From Acidobacteriota bacterium (GTDB lineage: Bacteria > Acidobacteriota > Terriglobia > Terriglobales > Acidobacteriaceae), in assembly GCA_021790995.1 (NCBI GenBank), contig JAJYFA010000002.1:1-45442 (forward strand): a stretch of 45,442 bases of DNA, read 5' to 3'. Position 1 is the first letter of the stretch, and each line of letters starts with the position of its first letter. Shown in pieces: positions 23,718 through 33,300 of this stretch. A program made the position numbers and the translations under genes. The notes under the pieces are model-generated. The model was not told the origin of the DNA and did no database searches. It worked only from the letters and a program-made list of their open reading frames with translations.

Positions 23718-25669
23718 ACCCGTCTCTCCATCTCTGGCTGATTCCGCTCGCGCCGTTTGCCGGCTTCCTTTTGAACGGAGTCCTTGGCGCGCGGCTGCCC
23801 AAATGGCTCGCATCCACGATCGGCCTGGCTGCGCCCCTGGTCTCACTCGCGGCTGTGGCGAATGCCTACGCGCTCACGACGATCTCGGCCGCCACGGCTC
23901 TGCCTTACGTGGAGACATGCCCGCAGCCGTGGCTCGCTGTTGGAAACCTGCACGTCGACTTCAGCCTTGTGCTCGATCAGCTTTCGCTCGTCATGCTGCT
24001 GGTCGTCACCGGAGTGGGCTTCCTGATTCACGTCTACTCCGTCGGCTACATGGCCCACGACGAAGGCTATGCGCGCTACTTCAGCTACCTCAATCTGTTC
24101 CTTTTCTTTATGACCACGCTGGTGCTGGCCGGCAATGTGCTGCTGATGTTCGTCGGCTGGGAAGGCGTTGGCCTTGCATCCTATCTGCTGATCGGCTTCT
24201 GGTTCCAGAAGCCATCGGCTGCGGCGGCCGGCAAAAAGGCATTCATCGTCAACCGCATCGGCGACTTCGGCTTCCTGATCGGAATCTTTCTGATCCTCGC
24301 CAACTTCGGCACGCTCAGCTTCAGCCAAATCTCCGGTAAACTTGCAGCTTCTCCGGCGTGGACGGGCGGCGCCCTCACCGTCATTTGCCTCTGCCTGCTG
24401 ATTGGCGCAACCGGCAAGAGCGCGCAACTGCCGCTCTACGTCTGGCTGCCCGACGCCATGGAAGGCCCCACACCGGTCTCCGCCCTCATTCATGCGGCCA
24501 CCATGGTTACAGCCGGCGTCTACATGATCTCCCGCGCGCACTTCCTCTTCGATCGTTCGCCGTTTGCACTCGGCACGGTGGCCATCGTGGGCGCGGCCAC
24601 GGCCTTCTTTGCCGCAACCATCGGCCTGGCTCAGAACGACATCAAGCGGGTGCTCGCCTACTCGACGATCTCGCAGCTCGGCTACATGTTTCTCGGCTGC
24701 GGAGTCGCAGCCTACTCGGCGGCCATCTTCCATCTCATGACGCACGCCTTCTTCAAGGCGCTCTTGTTCCTTGCCGCCGGATCCGTCATCCACGCCATGG
24801 GCGGCGAGCAGGACATGCGCAAGATGGGCGGCCTGCGCAAGAAACTTCCCATCACCTTCTGGACCATGACGGCTGCCGTATTTACCATCGCGGGCTTTCC
24901 GCCGCTGGCGGCGTTCTTCTCAAAGGATGCCATCCTCTACGCCGCGTTCGCGCAGGGGACGGGCGGCAAGGTTCTATGGGTTGCCGGCGTGGGAACGGCG
25001 CTGCTCACCTCGCTCTACATGTTCCGCCTCTGGTACATGACCTTCTTCGGCGAGCTGCGTACCGCCGATGCCCATCCGCATGAGAGCCCCTGGTCGATGC
25101 GTGTGCCGCTTATCATCCTGGCGCTGCTCTCGGTTTGCGGCGGCTGGATCGGCATGGAGAAATTCGGCGCCTACCTCGAGCCTGCTGTCGGTTTGCATCC
25201 GGCAGTTTCCACCACTCCGCATCTCGAACTGATCCTCAGTATCGTCGCGGTGCTGGTTGCACTCGAAGGCTGGCTGATCGCGGATAAATACTACCGGCGC
25301 AAGACGGAACGGCCTGCGCAACTGGCAGCCGCCATGCCCACCGGCTACAAGATCCTCACCCACAAATACTACGTCGACGAGATCTACCAGGCGACGATCG
25401 TCAAGCCGCTCTTTGCCGTCTCGCAATACATTCTCGGCTGGGTTGTGGACACCGCAATCCTGGGCGGCGCGGCATGGCTGCTGGCCGCATCCGCCAACCT
25501 CTCCGGAATGATCCTGCAGCGATGGCAATCAGGCAATCTGCGCTCGTACGCGGCGTGGCTCACGGCTGCGGCCGCGGCAGTTCTGCTCTTTGTGCTGCTC
25601 GCACAGGGAGCGTTACCCATGCCGGAACCGCTAACACATAGCTTGCGCATCATGGGAGCGGGGCACTGA
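23714..25669 (+). CDS. nuoL: NADH-quinone oxidoreductase subunit L
   Basis: NuoL is the distal antiporter-like proton pump subunit. The 651-residue product has the Proton_antipo_N block ([18 protein letters not shown]), the antiporter core ([20 protein letters not shown], then TAGVYMISR) and the discontinuous helix motif [15 protein letters not shown]. The C-terminal part contains [17 protein letters not shown], consistent with the lateral helix and terminal anchor. The ATG at 23714 overlaps the nuoK stop. The frame is open further upstream only as an out-of-frame reading of nuoK. Confidence 0.97.
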   Translation: MNPSLHLWLIPLAPFAGFLLNGVLGARLPKWLASTIGLAAPLVSLAAVANAYALTTISAATALPYVETCPQPWLAVGNLHVDFSLVLDQLSLVMLLVVTGVGFLIHVYSVGYMAHDEGYARYFSYLNLFLFFMTTLVLAGNVLLMFVGWEGVGLASYLLIGFWFQKPSAAAAGKKAFIVNRIGDFGFLIGIFLILANFGTLSFSQISGKLAASPAWTGGALTVICLCLLIGATGKSAQLPLYVWLPDAMEGPTPVSALIHAATMVTAGVYMISRAHFLFDRSPFALGTVAIVGAATAFFAATIGLAQNDIKRVLAYSTISQLGYMFLGCGVAAYSAAIFHLMTHAFFKALLFLAAGSVIHAMGGEQDMRKMGGLRKKLPITFWTMTAAVFTIAGFPPLAAFFSKDAILYAAFAQGTGGKVLWVAGVGTALLTSLYMFRLWYMTFFGELRTADAHPHESPWSMRVPLIILALLSVCGGWIGMEKFGAYLEPAVGLHPAVSTTPHLELILSIVAVLVALEGWLIADKYYRRKTERPAQLAAAMPTGYKILTHKYYVDEIYQATIVKPLFAVSQYILGWVVDTAILGGAAWLLAASANLSGMILQRWQSGNLRSYAAWLTAAAAAVLLFVLLAQGALPMPEPLTHSLRIMGAGH

Positions 25670-25673
25670 GACG

Positions 25674-27251
25674 ATGACAGCGATCGACCAATCCATTCTC
25701 ACCCTCATCCTGCTGGTTCCGCTCGCGGGTGCAATCCTGGTCGCTCTTTTGCCCGATCGCGCCAAGCTGCCCAACTGGATCGCCCTCTTCACCACGCTTG
25801 TCACTTTCGTTCTTACGCTGCATCTTCCCGCGCATTTCGTCTCCGGGCAAAGCGGCTTCCAGTTCGAGGTGAACATTCCCTGGATTCAAAGCCCCGCCAT
25901 TTACTACCACGTGGGCGTCGATGGCCTCAGCATGTGGCTGGTTGTCCTGGTAGGCCTGCTTGCTCCCATCGGCGTGGCCGCCAGTTGGAAGGCCATCGAG
26001 ACGCGCCGCAAGGTCTTCTATTCGCTCTTCCTCGTGCAGCAGACGGCGATGTTCGGCGTCTTCGTCTCGCTCGACCTTATGGTTTATTACGGCTTCTGGG
26101 AGCTTTCGCTGGTGCCCATGGCGGTTTTGATCGCCATGTACGGCCGCAAGGACGGCCCCAGGGCTGCGCTCAAATTTTTCCTCTTCACCTTTATTCCCTC
26201 CGCGCCATTGCTGGTCGCAATCCTGTGGCTCTACGCACGCACCGGCACCTTCAACTTCAGTGATCTCCAGTACTACACCGCAAGCGGCGTGCTGCCCGCG
26301 GGAGCGATGTTCTGGGTTGCACTCGCATTCCTGTTCGCCTTTGCCGTCAAGGTGCCTGTCTTCCCGCTGCACGGCTGGCTGGCCGATACGTACAACGAAG
26401 CCCCTGTCGCACTGGCCATGGTGGTCGCCGGCAAGCTCGGCCTCTACTCGATGATGCGCTTCCACGTCGGACTGTTTCCTGCCCAGGCGCGCGCCCTTGC
26501 GCCCCTGCTCATCATTCTCGCCATTGTTGGCGTTCTTTACGGAGCATGTCTGGCTCTGGTGCAGCGCGACTTCTGGCGTCTAATGGCCTTTGCCGCTCTC
26601 AGCCACCTCAGCCTCATCGTGCTTGCCATCTACGGCCTCACCCTTACTGGCTGGTCCGGCGCGGTCTACCAGATTCTTTCGCACGGCGTGGTTGATGGCG
26701 CGCTCTTCCTTCTGCTCGGCGTGCTCGAGGTCCGCTACGCAACAAGCGCCATTGCTTCCTATGGCGGGCTGGCGACAAGGCTGCCTCGCGCAGCAACCTA
26801 TTTCGTCATCGGCGCCCTGGCCATGATTGGCCTTCCCATGCTGAGCGGATTCATCGGCGAGTTTACGATCCTCTCCAGCACCTTCACCGAGGTCAGCCGC
26901 AGCGCGGCCATCTGGGCGGCTCTCGGTGTGATCCTGGGCGCGGCTTACATGCTTTCGCTGGTGCAGAAGCTCTTCTACGGTCCTGAGAGCACGCTCACCA
27001 TCTCCAGGCCACCAGCCGATCTCAAGTTCGGCGAACTGGCAATCCTCACGCCACTGGTGGTTCTCATGCTCGTCATGGGGCTGGCGCCATCGCTCTGGTT
27101 CAATGCCATTGAGCCTGGCGTGCATCCACCAGCCTTGCGCAAAAGCCTTGTTTCATTGCCGGCTCCTGCAAGGGGGCAGGTCTTGCTCCTTTGGCGCAAT
27201 GGATCGCAACAGCCGGTTCAAATTACAACGCACACGGAGGGCCAGCGGTGA
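25674..27251 (+). CDS. nuoM: NADH-quinone oxidoreductase subunit M
   Basis: NuoM is the second antiporter-like pump subunit (ND4 type). The 525-residue product begins four bases after the nuoL stop. Typical blocks are VGVDGLSMWLVVLVGLL, FWELSLVPMAVLIAMYG with the conserved glutamate, FAVKVPVFPLHGWLADTYNE then APVALAMVVAGKLGLY, and FAALSHLSLIVLAI. The last 35 residues or so form an unusual polar tail (LLLWRNGSQQPVQITTH) not needed by the fold. Its stop overlaps the nuoN GTG. Confidence 0.97.
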   Translation: MTAIDQSILTLILLVPLAGAILVALLPDRAKLPNWIALFTTLVTFVLTLHLPAHFVSGQSGFQFEVNIPWIQSPAIYYHVGVDGLSMWLVVLVGLLAPIGVAASWKAIETRRKVFYSLFLVQQTAMFGVFVSLDLMVYYGFWELSLVPMAVLIAMYGRKDGPRAALKFFLFTFIPSAPLLVAILWLYARTGTFNFSDLQYYTASGVLPAGAMFWVALAFLFAFAVKVPVFPLHGWLADTYNEAPVALAMVVAGKLGLYSMMRFHVGLFPAQARALAPLLIILAIVGVLYGACLALVQRDFWRLMAFAALSHLSLIVLAIYGLTLTGWSGAVYQILSHGVVDGALFLLLGVLEVRYATSAIASYGGLATRLPRAATYFVIGALAMIGLPMLSGFIGEFTILSSTFTEVSRSAAIWAALGVILGAAYMLSLVQKLFYGPESTLTISRPPADLKFGELAILTPLVVLMLVMGLAPSLWFNAIEPGVHPPALRKSLVSLPAPARGQVLLLWRNGSQQPVQITTHTEGQR

Positions 27252-28750
27252 ATCCCGTTCCCGACATCTACCGCATCCTTCCCGAGGTGATTCTCACCCT
27301 CACCGGTGTCGCCATCATGCTGGTCGACGCTTCGATCCCGCCAGCGTGGCCGCGCCGCTACCTTGGCTTTCTCGCCGCTATTGGAACCACCATTGCTATC
27401 TGGGCGAGCGTCTGGCAGCTTTCGCTGCCGGAAGGCACAGGCTTTTTCGGCACCGTCGAGACCAGCGCCTTTACGGTCTTCTTTCACGTTTTGATCTGCG
27501 GAATCGTGCTCGCTGCCCTGCTGCTTTCGCTCGACGCATTGCCCACATACAGCCACCACCAGGGCGAGTTTTATGCGCTGATCGTCTTCGGTGCGGTTGG
27601 CATGTGCCTGCTCACGAGCGCCGTCGAGCTGCTGCTGGTTTTCATCGCTCTTGAGATCTCCTCGATCTCCACCTACATCCTCGCCGGCTACCGCAAAGAA
27701 ACGGGCCGCGGACCGGAAGCCGCCATCAAGTACTTCCTCCTCGGCTCCTTTGCCACCGGCTTCCTGCTCTACGGAATCGCCCTGATCTTTGGCGCCACCG
27801 GAACCACGCAAGTCTATCAGGCCGCGCGGCTCGCACCCGTTGCGCAGAACCAGCCGCTGGTCCTTGCCGCCATGGCGCTTATGCTCGTGGGTATCCTCTT
27901 CAAGGTATCCGCCGCACCCTTCCACGTCTGGACACCCGATGTTTACGAAGGCGCGCCAACGCCCGTTGTTGCCCTGATGAGCACCGCGCCCAAGGCGGCT
28001 GCCTTTGCTCTGCTGCTGCGCGTGGTCTATGAGATATTCCCCCATCTCCGCTCTGTCTGGGAGCCTCTGCTCTGGATCGTTGCCGTTCTCTCCATGACGG
28101 TCGGCAATCTCGCTGCGCTGCGTCAGCAGAACGTCAAGCGCATGCTGGCCTATTCGGCGATCGCCCATGCGGGCTATCTGCTTGCCGCCTTTGCCGGCAT
28201 TGGGTCCATCGGCATCGCCGCCGCAGCTTTTTACACCGCAGCCTACGCAGCCATGAACGTAGGCGTCTTCGCCGTAATTGTTCTCGTCGCCGGCTACGAC
28301 GAGCAGCTCTCCCTTATCGGCGACTTCCGCGGTCTTATCTACCGATCGCCTCTGCTGGGCAGTTTGCTGATCTTTTTCCTCATCTCACTCATCGGCATTC
28401 CCTTCACCGGCGGCTTCTTCGGCAAGTTCTATTCCTTCAGCGCCGCGGTTGGCGGGGGGGCGATTGCGCTGGCTATTATTGGCCTGCTCAACTCGGGATT
28501 GGCAGCGGCGTATTATTTGCGTTTGGCACTCGTCACGGCGCAGCGCCCGGCGGAAGACGAGCCGGCCCGGCCCATGCCGCACGTTGGGCCAGCCGCTATC
28601 GCTGCCGTAGCCCTGGCCGTTCTCGTCACGCTCGTCCTCGGCATCGTTCCCGGCGCAACGCTCCATGCCGCGCAATCGGCGGCGCACACACTTCAGGTTC
28701 CACCGCAACCGAGCGAAGCTCCCGGCATTCCGCTACAATCAGGTCAATGA
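27248..28750 (+). CDS. nuoN: NADH-quinone oxidoreductase subunit N
   Basis: NuoN is the ND2-type antiporter-like subunit next to NuoK. I place the start at GTG 27248, giving 500 residues, because GGAGGG lies six bases upstream and the junction with nuoM is a GTGA overlap. The upstream TTG or ATG alternatives only extend into nuoM. Key blocks are ALEISSISTYILAGYRKE, SAAPFHVWTPDVYEGAP then TPVVALMSTAPKAAAFALL, LAYSAIAHAGYLLAAFAG and GIPFTGGFFGKFYSF. The stop overlaps the lpxD ATG by four bases. Confidence 0.96.
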   Translation: MNPVPDIYRILPEVILTLTGVAIMLVDASIPPAWPRRYLGFLAAIGTTIAIWASVWQLSLPEGTGFFGTVETSAFTVFFHVLICGIVLAALLLSLDALPTYSHHQGEFYALIVFGAVGMCLLTSAVELLLVFIALEISSISTYILAGYRKETGRGPEAAIKYFLLGSFATGFLLYGIALIFGATGTTQVYQAARLAPVAQNQPLVLAAMALMLVGILFKVSAAPFHVWTPDVYEGAPTPVVALMSTAPKAAAFALLLRVVYEIFPHLRSVWEPLLWIVAVLSMTVGNLAALRQQNVKRMLAYSAIAHAGYLLAAFAGIGSIGIAAAAFYTAAYAAMNVGVFAVIVLVAGYDEQLSLIGDFRGLIYRSPLLGSLLIFFLISLIGIPFTGGFFGKFYSFSAAVGGGAIALAIIGLLNSGLAAAYYLRLALVTAQRPAEDEPARPMPHVGPAAIAAVALAVLVTLVLGIVPGATLHAAQSAAHTLQVPPQPSEAPGIPLQSGQ

Positions 28751-29802
28751 AATTAGGCGAATTGGCAAGCCGCTTGGGCGCAGAACTGCATGGCGATCCC
28801 AATCTTGAAGTGACCGGCGTCAAGGGCATTGAGGAAGCCGGGCCCACGGAGATTACCTTCGTCGCAAATCCCCGCTACACGGCGCTGGCCCGCGCCACGC
28901 GCGCGGCCGCAATCATCGTAGAGCCGGAGTTCCAGGAGATTTCCGCGGCCACGCTGCGCATCAAGAACCCGTATCACGCCTTTTCGCGCGCGCTCGGACT
29001 TTTCTATCAGCCGCCGGCATATCCGCCCGGCATTCATCCCACCGCGGTCATTGACTCCACGGCGCACATCGGCGCAGAGGCGCACATTGGCGCCTACGCG
29101 GTAGTCGGCCCCAATGTCCGCATCGGCAGCCATGCCACGCTTCTGCCGCACGTTGTGCTCTACCCCGGCGTTCAGGCCGGCGATCATTTCTTTGCCCATG
29201 CGCACGCCGTGGTCCGCGAGAACTGCGTCCTCGGCGACCATGTCACGCTCGAAAACGGCGCCATCATCGGCGCCGACGGCTTCGGCTTTTCGAAGAACGA
29301 GGCCGGTCAATGGGAGAAGATCCCGCAATCTGGTCCGGTGCGGATTGGCAACTGCGTGGACGTGCAGGCCAACGCCACCATCGACCGCGCTACGGTCGGC
29401 GCAACCGAGATCGGCGACGGCACCAAGGTCGACAACCTCGTCCAGGTGGGGCACGGCTCGCGGGTCGGCAACAACACGCTGCTCTGTGCGCAAACCGGTC
29501 TGGCAGGCTCGTCGGTCATCGGCAACAACGTGATTCTAGCCGGCCAAGTGGGTATTGCCGGCCATTGTACTGTCGGCGACGGCGTCATCCTCACCGCGCA
29601 GTCGGCCGTCTCGCACGACGTACCGCCAGGCAAAATGATCTCCGGCTCCCCGGGATTCGACAATCGCATCTGGCTGCGCGCCGTGACGATCTTCCAGCGC
29701 CTGCCGGAGCTGGCTAAACGCCTCGATCGCCTGGAAAAAGCAGTGACTAGACTGCTTCCCGGTTCGGAGCCAGGGCCACCCGATACAGAGGACCGCAAAT
29801 GA
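28747..29802 (+). CDS. lpxD: UDP-3-O-(3-hydroxyacyl)glucosamine N-acyltransferase LpxD
   Basis: LpxD adds the N-linked hydroxyacyl chain in lipid A synthesis, acting in the cytosol on UDP-3-O-acyl-glucosamine with acyl-ACP. The 351-residue product has an N-terminal uridine-binding domain (about 1-100) and a left-handed beta-helix of hexapeptide repeats. The core contains IIGADGFGFSKNEAG and VDNLVQVGHGSRVGNN, with the catalytic histidine in the latter. A helical C-terminal end follows. It is fused translationally to nuoN (ATGA) and to the lipoprotein gene after it. Neighbours lpxA, lpxB and fabZ are not in the window. The ACP-dependent specificity is family knowledge, and acyl length cannot be read from sequence. 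Confidence 0.94.
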   Translation: MKLGELASRLGAELHGDPNLEVTGVKGIEEAGPTEITFVANPRYTALARATRAAAIIVEPEFQEISAATLRIKNPYHAFSRALGLFYQPPAYPPGIHPTAVIDSTAHIGAEAHIGAYAVVGPNVRIGSHATLLPHVVLYPGVQAGDHFFAHAHAVVRENCVLGDHVTLENGAIIGADGFGFSKNEAGQWEKIPQSGPVRIGNCVDVQANATIDRATVGATEIGDGTKVDNLVQVGHGSRVGNNTLLCAQTGLAGSSVIGNNVILAGQVGIAGHCTVGDGVILTAQSAVSHDVPPGKMISGSPGFDNRIWLRAVTIFQRLPELAKRLDRLEKAVTRLLPGSEPGPPDTEDRK

Positions 29803-30173
29803 ACCGGAGCGCCGGATTCCGCGCCTCGCTGTGCGCGTCGACCCTCCTCGCGGCGCTCATGTTCTCCGGCTGCCACTCGTATCACATCGACTCAACCATC
29901 GAGAATCGTACCGGCGCCGCGATCCAGTTGCTGGAAGTCGACTATCCGAGCGCCAGTTTCGGCGCGGATTCGCTGGCCAGCGGCGCGGATTTTCATTACA
30001 GGTTCCAGATTCGCGGCAGCGGTCAGCTCAAGATCTCCTATACGGCAGCGAATGGCCAGACGGTTCAGATCAAGGGCCCCAATCTCAGGGAACGTCAGCA
30101 GGGCAAGCTTGAGATTGTGCTCGATCCGGACGGCAAGGCCGAATTCCATCCCCAGTTGACCCCACCGGCTTAA
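29799..30173 (+). CDS. Small predicted lipoprotein of unknown function
   Basis: The 124-residue product begins MNRSAGFRASLCASTLL and has a lipobox-like MFSGC, with the lipidated cysteine at about residue 25. The mature part is predicted beta-rich. It begins IENRTGAAIQLLEVDYPS and includes FHYRFQIRGSGQLKIS, with TAANGQTVQIKGPNL and ending in polar residues. I do not recognise a named family. The ATG overlaps the lpxD stop, making it the last coupled gene of the nuo-lpxD run. The following 120 bases hold a repeated AATCGCCTG motif and the regulatory hairpin of the next gene. Confidence 0.82.
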   Translation: MNRSAGFRASLCASTLLAALMFSGCHSYHIDSTIENRTGAAIQLLEVDYPSASFGADSLASGADFHYRFQIRGSGQLKISYTAANGQTVQIKGPNLRERQQGKLEIVLDPDGKAEFHPQLTPPA

Positions 30174-30263
30174 TCGCCTGCACCTGGAATCGCACCAAAA
30201 CAGTTATCAAGGCGCGAAAGATCCGGCGGAAATCAATCCTCAATCGCCTGATGTTCCCGGAAA

Positions 30264-30296
30264 ACCCTCCGATAAAAGCAATAGGAGGGTGAGTTG
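30264..30296 (+). promoter_or_regulatory. Shine-Dalgarno-sequestering hairpin at a TTG start
   Basis: ACCCTCC (30264-30270) is the exact complement of GGAGGGT (30284-30290), with a 13-base loop. The right arm contains the perfect Shine-Dalgarno AGGAGG (30283-30288) of the diguanylate cyclase gene, whose TTG start is at 30294. Folding would hide the ribosome site. No known riboswitch aptamer is evident in the leader. Confidence 0.5.
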
Positions 30297-32162
30297 CGTA
30301 CGATCTCTGCGACTCGTCACAGGTCTCCATTGGCACGATGGCCCCGGCCATTTGCCTTTGCGCTTCATCTCGCGGGCTGCTTCATCGGCGTGGGACTAAC
30401 GGCGCTCCTTGCCGGAACGATCGCAGATGGGGATTTGATCTGGGTCGCCAATGGTGTACTGCTTGCCTATCTTCTTCTGGTTCCGCGGCGCCTTTGGCCA
30501 GCCTATCTTGCTGCCGGCCTGTTGGGGCATGCGCTTGGCAGCTTCTTCATTCATGCGCCCTGGCAGGCTCGTCTGGTGGCTACACCACTCGATGTTGTTG
30601 AGGCGTATCTCGGCGCGCTGCTTCTGCGCCGCCGCTCGGCACAGCTTCCTAAATTCTCTCAGGGCGGATACCTGCTCCGATTCATCGCATACGCCGTTCT
30701 GGCAGCTCCAACTGCCGCGGGACTTTTGTACTCCGTGATCGCCTTCCTATGGTTTCACGGGGCGATTCTGCACACCTGGCCGCATTGGATTGCGACCGAC
30801 GGTCTTGGTGTGTGCGTGGTTACGCCGGCATCGATTGCGATCTTCCGCACCCGGTTCCACCGCTCCGTTCTTTCAGGAAAAGTCTGGGCCCGCATGGCGC
30901 CTCTTGCCGTAGTCACCTTGCTGGTTTTCTCACAGGCAAAGGCGCCACTGCCCTTCGTTCTCTATCCGCTTCTGATTCTTGTTCTCCTTCGGCTGGGTCT
31001 GGGATGGGCGGCCGCGGCAACACTTTTCGTAGCTGCCGCAGGAGGCTGGTTTACCGTCCACGGCGAAGGCCCCTTTGCGGCAGCCTTGACGGCTTCAAAG
31101 CTGCATTCGGCCGTTCTATTGCAGATTTTTATCGTGGCAGCCATGTTCATGCTCTATAGCGTCTCCGTCGTGATTGAAAACCTGCGCGCCACGGAGCGCC
31201 GTCTGCGGGAGATTGCCTCCCTGCATCAACTGATGACAGAAAACTCCCGCGATGTCATCATCATCACCGACTTTCAAGGAAGACGGAGTTTTGTATCGGC
31301 CGCGGGAAGCACCTGGGGCGGCTGGAGCCGCGAGGAGTTGCTCGGCAGAACAAGTATGGAATTTGTCCATCCCGAGGACAGAGCGCGAATGGCAGCGATC
31401 GTCGCCGAACTGCGCGCCGGCAAGGATGACGCGTTGGTTGAGTGCCGCGTCAAGACTCGCGATGGCGGATACGTCTGGGTCGAGGCCAGCCTGCGCACCA
31501 TTCGCAATCCGGTATCGGGCATTCCCACGGGAATCCTGAACAATGTCCGCGAGATCACCCAGCGCAAGCTGGCTGAGCAGAAACTTGCTGAAGCCTACCA
31601 CACCGTCGAGGCGATGGCCATCACGGATGCACTCACGGGGCTTGCCAATCGCAGGCGCTTCGACCAGTACCTTACAATCGAGTGGCGGCGCTGCATGCGC
31701 GAGCGCAATCCCTTATCGCTCGTGCTGATCGATGCGGATCTCTTCAAGTCTTACAACGATGCCCATGGCCACCTGCGCGGTGACAACTGTCTGAAGCAGA
31801 TCGCCGAGGCAATCCAGGATGTGGTCTCAAGACCGGGCGATCTCGTGGCTCGATTCGGAGGCGAGGAGTTCGCAGTCGTGCTGCCCAACACCCCGGATTC
31901 AGGCGTTTATCAAGTGGCGCTCGACATCTGCGCCTCGATGCGCAACCGTCAGCTTCCACACGCCGCCAACCCAGCCGGTATCGTCACGATTTCCGCAGGC
32001 TGCGCCACGCTGGTTCCGGTGCTCGGACAGCACGCCATGGCGCTAATCGACTGCGCAGACCGAGGGCTCTACGAGGCAAAAGCCAGTGGACGCAACTGCG
32101 CCTGCGCGGGCCCGTTTTCAAGCGCCAACACTGTCGATCGGTTGATTGCTAGATCGGCTTGA
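30294..32162 (+). CDS. Diguanylate cyclase with MASE1, PAS and GGDEF domains
   Basis: Predicted to make cyclic di-GMP from GTP in response to a membrane or small-molecule cue. The 622-residue product starts at TTG 30294, chosen for the perfect AGGAGG five bases upstream. Residues up to about 300 form a MASE1-like sensor of roughly eight helices (DLIWVANGVLLAYLLL, LDVVEAYLGALLLRRR). A PAS/PAC domain follows (SRDVIIITDFQGRRSFVS to NVREITQRKLAEQ). The GGDEF domain is at about 440-610 with ALTGLANRRRFD and the active GGEEF at 522-526. The inhibitory I-site RPGD (513-516) is intact, so product inhibition is expected. It is convergent with the next gene across a shared hairpin. Confidence 0.93.
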   Translation: MRTISATRHRSPLARWPRPFAFALHLAGCFIGVGLTALLAGTIADGDLIWVANGVLLAYLLLVPRRLWPAYLAAGLLGHALGSFFIHAPWQARLVATPLDVVEAYLGALLLRRRSAQLPKFSQGGYLLRFIAYAVLAAPTAAGLLYSVIAFLWFHGAILHTWPHWIATDGLGVCVVTPASIAIFRTRFHRSVLSGKVWARMAPLAVVTLLVFSQAKAPLPFVLYPLLILVLLRLGLGWAAAATLFVAAAGGWFTVHGEGPFAAALTASKLHSAVLLQIFIVAAMFMLYSVSVVIENLRATERRLREIASLHQLMTENSRDVIIITDFQGRRSFVSAAGSTWGGWSREELLGRTSMEFVHPEDRARMAAIVAELRAGKDDALVECRVKTRDGGYVWVEASLRTIRNPVSGIPTGILNNVREITQRKLAEQKLAEAYHTVEAMAITDALTGLANRRRFDQYLTIEWRRCMRERNPLSLVLIDADLFKSYNDAHGHLRGDNCLKQIAEAIQDVVSRPGDLVARFGGEEFAVVLPNTPDSGVYQVALDICASMRNRQLPHAANPAGIVTISAGCATLVPVLGQHAMALIDCADRGLYEAKASGRNCACAGPFSSANTVDRLIARSA

Positions 32163-32206
32163 CGCACCGCATGGTCGCGCTTCGCAAGCAGTTGGATTAC
32201 TCTGCC

Positions 32207-32252
32207 ATAAAAATGCCCGGGACCGTGGAGGAGTTTCTCCCAGTCCCCGGGC
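32207..32252 (-). terminator. Intrinsic terminator for the minus-strand secreted protein gene
   Basis: GCCCGGG (32215-32221) pairs with CCCGGGC (32246-32252), with further GGAG/CTCC pairing inside. On the minus strand the stem is followed by CATTTTTATGG, a T tract suited to termination 19 bases after the gene's stop. It may also slow plus-strand transcription from the cyclase gene. Confidence 0.7.
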
Positions 32253-32270
32253 GTCACAATCGAATCGTCT

Positions 32271-33224
32271 CTATTGCACCACTCCACCGAAAAGCGGCGA
32301 ATGCAAAAGACCGTTAAAATTCGTGTCCGAAGATGCGTAGTGAATGGTCAGATTCCCGGCGCTGGACGCGATGTCGGTGTCGGTGAGGGCCTGCTTTTCA
32401 GCATCGGTTGCGCTCATCTTGCGCACCATCACAGCCGCTGACATCAGCGAAGAAATCGTGGCCGCCGCAAAGGTATCGCCGGTTGCGATGGTCAGGTCAA
32501 ACCGCACCCCGTGCTGAAAATCCATCGAATACCACGCCGCCTCCAGCCGCTTCCGTATGGTGTCGTAATCAGTCACCGAACCGGCCTGGCCCAGAAGCTG
32601 CTTCATCATGGTCTGAGTTCCCTTGTTGTCCAGAATGCTCCACAGCGGAGCGGAGTCGACGCTCTGCATTGCGTTCATCAGGTTGCTGTTGCTGAGCAGG
32701 CTTGCGGCCATTCCATCGCGAGCGTCCAAGGCCTTGGTCACCGCGGTCTTGTCGCCGAAGATCATCGTCGAGGGGTCCACAAAGCAAAGCACCATGCCGG
32801 TGCGAGCCATGGGATAGATGCTGTTGTTCCGCACCTGAGTCGCCTTGACCTTCTGGCGGCGGAAGTTGCCCATAATCGTCTGCGTGTCGAACTGGCCCTG
32901 GGCAATGCCGACCGTTTCGAGCGATTCGCTTCCCGGCGCAGGCCTGAAGAGCGCAAAGGCAAGCTCATCGACATCGTGGTTTTCGTTGAGCCCCGAATGG
33001 CTGAGCGCTTCGTCAAACCGCTTCAGCTCCGGCGGCATGACGCGGTCGCGGAGATTCATGGCTGAGGGCGAGTTCTGCATGGCGTGGTAGTCGATCACCA
33101 CCAACTGCTGCACGTCGTGCGGGATGGCGCCACGGGCGTCTGTGGAGAGCTGCGCAGCAAAAGCTGCCGAGCCCACGCCGAGCACAGCCACTACCATCGA
33201 AGATTTCATCCAAAACTTGAGCAC
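32271..33224 (-). CDS. Secreted protein of unknown function, 317 residues
   Basis: The product has a signal peptide (MKSSMVVAVLGVGSAAFA core, cleavage before AQLST). One large domain follows that I do not recognise by name. Its start resembles HDVQQLVVIDYHAMQNSPSA, and it contains repeated alpha/beta units such as FALFRPAPGSESLETVGIA, FVDPSTMIFGDKTAVTKALD and HGVRFDLTIATGDTFAAAT. There are no catalytic motifs I can name. The start is GTG at 33222-33224 with GGGAGG six bases upstream, a convincing ribosome site. It is followed by a terminator and preceded by the PagL-like gene, 76 bases upstream on the same strand, so they may be cotranscribed. Confidence 0.82.
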   Translation of the reverse strand: MLKFWMKSSMVVAVLGVGSAAFAAQLSTDARGAIPHDVQQLVVIDYHAMQNSPSAMNLRDRVMPPELKRFDEALSHSGLNENHDVDELAFALFRPAPGSESLETVGIAQGQFDTQTIMGNFRRQKVKATQVRNNSIYPMARTGMVLCFVDPSTMIFGDKTAVTKALDARDGMAASLLSNSNLMNAMQSVDSAPLWSILDNKGTQTMMKQLLGQAGSVTDYDTIRKRLEAAWYSMDFQHGVRFDLTIATGDTFAAATISSLMSAAVMVRKMSATDAEKQALTDTDIASSAGNLTIHYASSDTNFNGLLHSPLFGGVVQ

Positions 33225-33300
33225 GTTCTTCCTCCCACTACAAAACTAATGGACGCATCCACATGCTTTGCCGCTCATTCTTTCCTCGCTTTTGCGCCTT

